From Bacteroidales bacterium (GTDB taxonomy: Bacteria; Bacteroidota; Bacteroidia; Bacteroidales; NBLH01): a DNA stretch of 8,599 bases. The DNA is taken from contig JAOZNO010000123.1 in NCBI GenBank assembly GCA_029933755.1, positions 1 to 8,599 of the forward strand, read 5' to 3'. The position numbers were made by a program, and so were the translations under genes. The notes beneath the pieces are model-generated. The model saw nothing but the letters and a program-made list of their open reading frames with translations, had not been told where the DNA came from and did no database searches. Positions 5,950 through 8,599 of this stretch are shown in pieces; the first letter of the stretch is position 1; every line of letters begins with the position of its first letter.

Positions 5950-5957
5950 CAAATATA
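5950..5957 (-). promoter_or_regulatory. Possible -7 box for the HAD-ssb pair
   Basis: TATATTTG on the minus strand fits TAnnTTTG and lies about 95 bases before the ATG at 5854. There is no TTG at 20 bases upstream, so it is only a candidate. The remaining bases of this 134-base gap show no clear hairpin. Confidence 0.35.
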
Positions 5958-5988
5958 GTTGAAAATTTATTTGAGTGTATATTAAAAA

Positions 5989-7308
5989 TTAATAATTTTC
6001 AAATAATTCCCAAACTTGCTTTTTGTAATCCTCTCTATTAAACCGTTCACATTCATCAACTGAATTTATTTCACTTGTTGTATAGGCAACTTCTTGCATA
6101 AAGTCCAAAGCACGATTTGCGCTTTCACCCATATTAATAAAAATGGTTTCATTATCATTAATATAACCATGTTTAAGTGATTCAAACAGACCTAATAATC
6201 CTGCGGTTGATGCAGGGCCTACTTTAATTGCCCTTTCATAGCCAACAAGTCTGGCCATTGCAATTGCATGTTCTTCATTAATTTCAAATATTTCACCGCC
6301 GGATTCCTTTACAAGAGGTGCCATTAGAGGGTACATTTTAGGGTCTCCGGTTGCAATAGTTGGGATTAATGTTTCCGGGTTTTCATATACCGGATACTCT
6401 TTTTCATATCCTTCAGGATAATTTGCTGCTTTTGCTTTTGCCCATGCATGAGCCTGTGGAGCACATAAATTTCCTTGTGATAATAAAAATTTGGGTAATT
6501 TATCTACTAAACCTGTTTCTTTAAGGTCGTTTATTGCCTTTTCAACTGCAAAGGGCCCAGTACCACCACTTAATGCCTGTATATATACATCAGGAAGTTT
6601 TCCAATGATACGAAGCATCTCATACACTTGTGTTTTCTTTGCTTCAAGTCGGAGAGGGTCAAGGTTTCCACCAGTCATTAAAATGCCGTGTTTTTTAGCA
6701 TATGCAGCGGCAACTTGTTTTGCTTTTGCGTAATCTCCCTTTACACGGAATAGCTTTTGACCGTAGGTTCCTATATGTGCTTCACTGTCTTTTAGTGAAT
6801 CATAAGGTACGAAAATTGAGCATGAGATTCCTGCTTTAGCAAGATAATGTGCAAATGCAGTAGCTGTATTGCCTGTACTGGCTACAACGTATTCTTTTAC
6901 ACCATGTTCTTTTAAAACACTTGCAGCAAGTGCGCCACCTTTATCTTTAAAAGTTCCTGTAGCAAAGCTCTTATCGTTTCTATTCACAAAGATTTTCAAA
7001 TTTAGATTATATTTACGCTTTGCATAGTCTTCTAAAAAACTCCATCGCTCAATTGGTGCTACTCCTTCACCTTCAGTAATAATGTTTTCTTTACTTTCAA
7101 GTGGAAGAAAATCAAAGTAATGCCATAAACTCTCTGGTTTAGCATCATTACCTATTAGTTGTTTGATTTTATTTTGATCAATAGAATAAATAGTATTTAT
7201 TTTATGATCTCCACATTTTGGACAAGATTGGTTATTTGCAAACCATTCTTTAAAACCTGCTATTTTTTCGCCACAAGTGCGGCATTTAAAGTGAAATTTT
7301 TTGCTCAT
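5989..7308 (-). CDS. Threonine synthase-like PLP-dependent enzyme (fold type II)
   Basis: A cytoplasmic pyridoxal-phosphate enzyme of 439 residues. An N-terminal zinc ribbon (Cys9, Cys12, Cys29, Cys32) precedes TEGEGVAPIERW (78-89), the substrate-side motif of threonine synthases. Lys121 in GTFKDKGG is the expected cofactor Schiff-base lysine; the commonest form of this motif has Arg where Lys123 stands. STGNTATAFA (144-153) binds the substrate carboxylate, SGGTGPFA the cofactor phosphate, and ATGDPKMYPLM and GPASTAGLLGL match later threonine synthase blocks. The reaction would be O-phosphohomoserine to threonine, but archaeal cysteate synthase and other ribbon-bearing paralogues share this layout, so specificity is not certain. 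No other threonine pathway gene is nearby. It is divergent from the TerB-like gene with its own promoter box and a leader of about 19 bases. Confidence 0.83.
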   Translation of the reverse strand: MSKKFHFKCRTCGEKIAGFKEWFANNQSCPKCGDHKINTIYSIDQNKIKQLIGNDAKPESLWHYFDFLPLESKENIITEGEGVAPIERWSFLEDYAKRKYNLNLKIFVNRNDKSFATGTFKDKGGALAASVLKEHGVKEYVVASTGNTATAFAHYLAKAGISCSIFVPYDSLKDSEAHIGTYGQKLFRVKGDYAKAKQVAAAYAKKHGILMTGGNLDPLRLEAKKTQVYEMLRIIGKLPDVYIQALSGGTGPFAVEKAINDLKETGLVDKLPKFLLSQGNLCAPQAHAWAKAKAANYPEGYEKEYPVYENPETLIPTIATGDPKMYPLMAPLVKESGGEIFEINEEHAIAMARLVGYERAIKVGPASTAGLLGLFESLKHGYINDNETIFINMGESANRALDFMQEVAYTTSEINSVDECERFNREDYKKQVWELFENY

Positions 7309-7333
7309 TACTTAATGTTTAAATTATATCATG

Positions 7334-7341
7334 CAAAGATA
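7334..7341 (-). promoter_or_regulatory. -7 box for the threonine synthase-like gene
   Basis: TATCTTTG on the minus strand matches TAnnTTTG and would start transcription near 7327, about 19 bases before the ATG at 7308. No matching TTG is found 20 bases upstream. Confidence 0.45.
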
Positions 7342-7403
7342 AAAAATCAATACTTGAATTTAAAAGTTTTAGCATAATTATATTTAGATATAAAAAAAAT
7401 GCA

Positions 7404-7411
7404 TATATTTG
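7404..7411 (+). promoter_or_regulatory. -7 box for the TerB-like gene
   Basis: TATATTTG matches TAnnTTTG exactly and would start transcription near 7418. This decides the start codon: the in-frame TTG at 7409-7411 lies inside the box and would not be in the mRNA, whereas the ATG at 7442 follows a leader of about 24 bases. The -33 side shows only a tttag near 7383. Confidence 0.45.
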
Positions 7412-7441
7412 ACTAAACGGAATAATCTAAATTATACTATT

Positions 7442-7990
7442 ATGAATATGTCGGATTTAACAAATGAAGATAAAGTTTTTATCAGAACTATTTTTAATGA
7501 GATGCGTAAAAGCATACAAAATTTTATTACTGAAAGAGATTTTAATCTGTCTAATGCACAATTATTTGCATTTTTAAGTAACTCGCCTGCGGCTCTTGCT
7601 ATTGCTAGTGATGGAGCTGTTGATGAAAAAGAAATTGCCGGTATTGAAAAGTTGTCGAAAGGAATTGATATTGGGTCATCGGTAAACCTTGACCTAATGG
7701 AAATGATGGCAGTTGCTTTTGAACCTGATAATTGTATTACAAACGAAGAGTTTAATATACGAGTTGGTTCAGAAATTCTTTTTCTTGCCAAAAATTTTAA
7801 AAAGTATGAGTCGGAATTTGTTAATGCTTTAAAAGCAATGCTTACTTTTGATATGAATCCAAAAAGAGATGGCTCTTTAAGTTCTTCTTTTAGCAAGCTT
7901 ATGGATACAATGATTGAAAATAATGTAAGTAAAGATAAAGAAGCTGAAATGAAGAAAATGAAGGAATTGAAAATGAAAATTGGAATTTAA
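7442..7990 (+). CDS. TerB-like helical protein of unknown function
   Basis: A soluble, mostly helical protein of 182 residues from ATG 7442; ATG 7448 is also possible. The segment ALAIASDGAVDEKEIAGIEKL (about 51-71) carries the acidic motif typical of TerB-like domains (a helix, then D/E-rich turn DGAVDEKEI, then helix). The same shape occurs in tellurite-resistance TerB and in many uncharacterised bacterial proteins, so it says little about function. A long middle helix region and a Lys/Met/Glu-rich C-terminal helix (KDKEAEMKKMKELKMK) follow. No metal-resistance operon is nearby. Divergent from the threonine synthase-like gene, convergent with cysQ. A long antisense frame opposite this gene is a shadow. 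TerB membership is a motif-level judgement. Confidence 0.72.
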   Translation: MNMSDLTNEDKVFIRTIFNEMRKSIQNFITERDFNLSNAQLFAFLSNSPAALAIASDGAVDEKEIAGIEKLSKGIDIGSSVNLDLMEMMAVAFEPDNCITNEEFNIRVGSEILFLAKNFKKYESEFVNALKAMLTFDMNPKRDGSLSSSFSKLMDTMIENNVSKDKEAEMKKMKELKMKIGI

Positions 7991-8035
7991 AATAGCGATT
8001 AAGGTTCATCAAGTTTTGGTTAAAATGTTAAATGT

Positions 8036-8076
8036 CAGTTGGTAGTCGTGCAAAGATATTGTACAACTACGAACTG
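8036..8076. terminator. Long hairpin between convergent TerB-like and cysQ genes
   Basis: Arms of 17 bases pair with two mismatches and one G-U: cagtt-g-gtagt-c-gtgca (8036-8052) with tgtac-a-actac-g-aactg (8060-8076), loop aagatat. It lies in the 90-base gap between the TAA at 7990 and the TAG at 8083 of the convergent genes, where a bidirectional terminator or mRNA-end stabiliser is expected. There is no strong U-run directly after the stem on either strand, so the mechanism is uncertain. Confidence 0.45.
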
Positions 8077-8080
8077 GCTA

Positions 8081-8599
8081 CTAGTTACTGTTTTTTGCAA
8101 TAAACCAGGGGTTTAGCAAATTTTCTTTATTGTAAATTACTTCTTTATTTGTTTCATGTATAATTACGTTTCCTCCAGCAGCTTTAAGAATTGCATGTCC
8201 GGCAGCAGTGTCCCATTCCATGGTTGGAGCAAAACGGGGGTATACATCAGCTTCTCCAGTTGCTATTAAACATAGTTTTAGCGAACTACCCATGCTGACA
8301 ATCTCAATTTCTTTATGCTCAGTTTCTAATTTTTCTATAAACTTTTTTGTTTCGTCAGATAGATGAGAACGACTTGCTACAACCCTATACTTTCTGTTAA
8401 AGGTTTGAGGAATTTTTTCTTTCCTTGTATGAATTTCTTGTATGATGTTTTTTTCTTTAAATGATGAATCTATACTTTTAACTGTATATGCTTCTCCATT
8501 TAAAAAATTAAAGTATAGAGTTTTTAAAACCGGACTGTAAATTACTCCCAGAACAGTTTTTTGTTCATGAATTAATGCAATATTTACCGTGAATTCACT
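8081..8599 (-). CDS. cysQ: 3'(2'),5'-bisphosphate nucleotidase CysQ, C-terminal part
   Basis: The minus-strand frame is open from the window edge (8599) to TAG at 8083-8081 and gives 172 residues; the N-terminus is outside the window, so internal Met codons such as that at 8293 are not starts. The visible part opens with SEFTVNIALIHEQKTVLGVIYSPVL, the CysQ block after the metal-binding DPLDGT region, and contains VASRSHLSDET, SMGSSLKLCLIATGEAD and DVYPRFAPTMEWDTAAGHAIL. The final WDTAAGHA is the signature of the inositol monophosphatase fold. CysQ removes the 3' phosphate from PAP or PAPS in sulfate assimilation, in the cytoplasm or at the inner membrane. It is convergent with the TerB-like gene. 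Everything visible is intact. Confidence 0.93.
   Translation of the reverse strand, partial: SEFTVNIALIHEQKTVLGVIYSPVLKTLYFNFLNGEAYTVKSIDSSFKEKNIIQEIHTRKEKIPQTFNRKYRVVASRSHLSDETKKFIEKLETEHKEIEIVSMGSSLKLCLIATGEADVYPRFAPTMEWDTAAGHAILKAAGGNVIIHETNKEVIYNKENLLNPWFIAKNSN

Noticed and set aside
7409..7441. TTG start giving an 11-residue longer TerB-like protein
   Set aside because: The TTG is part of the -7 promoter box TATATTTG and would lie upstream of the transcription start.
7432..7896. 154-codon open frame on the minus strand
   Set aside because: It lies opposite the TerB-like gene, has no promoter or recognisable domain, and its residues look like an antisense reading; the plus-strand gene has a promoter box and coherent helices.
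8081..8293. A 70-residue protein starting at the ATG at 8293
   Set aside because: The same frame is open to the window edge and encodes conserved CysQ blocks upstream of this Met, so it is internal.

Overview
The window reads as AT-rich chromosomal DNA of a member of the Bacteroidota. The evidence is the repeated occurrence upstream of genes of the phylum's -7 promoter box TAnnTTTG (twice with a TTG exactly 20 bases upstream), few convincing Shine-Dalgarno sites, a BT0820-like HAD phosphatase beside an SSB ending in DDLPF, and low-GC codon use. No rRNA, tRNA, CRISPR array or intact insertion sequence was seen.

Layout from left to right. Bases 1-158 hold the edge of a possible minus-strand gene. 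A two-gene minus-strand operon follows: an unusual PlsC-type acyltransferase fused to a zinc ribbon (1565-2860), then, 14 bases later, a GltS-family sodium/solute symporter (159-1550). A 465-base gap (2861-3325) carries the operon promoter and a palindrome-rich element that looks like a dispersed intergenic repeat.

The accessory core is 3326-4903. It has a small minus-strand protein that resembles an immunity protein (3326-3766), a solo nuclease domain of the kind found at the C-termini of RHS/polymorphic toxins (3970-4389), and a divergent XRE-type regulator with a coiled-coil tail (4532-4903). The region between toxin and regulator holds three direct repeats at an exact 22-base spacing. They overlie the best-formed promoter in the window, the toxin promoter. 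I infer a self-contained toxin/immunity/regulator island detached from any large secreted carrier; this is the most interesting part of the window.

From 4954 on the genes look like housekeeping: ssb (4954-5397), cotranscribed behind a HAD hydrolase (5429-5854); a PLP fold-type II enzyme of the threonine synthase family with an N-terminal zinc ribbon (5989-7308); a divergent TerB-like protein (7442-7990); and the C-terminal 172 residues of CysQ (8081-8599), cut by the window edge. Two convergent junctions (regulator/ssb and TerB-like/cysQ) each contain a long hairpin that probably ends transcription from both sides.

All family calls come from motif recognition by eye; no database search was run.
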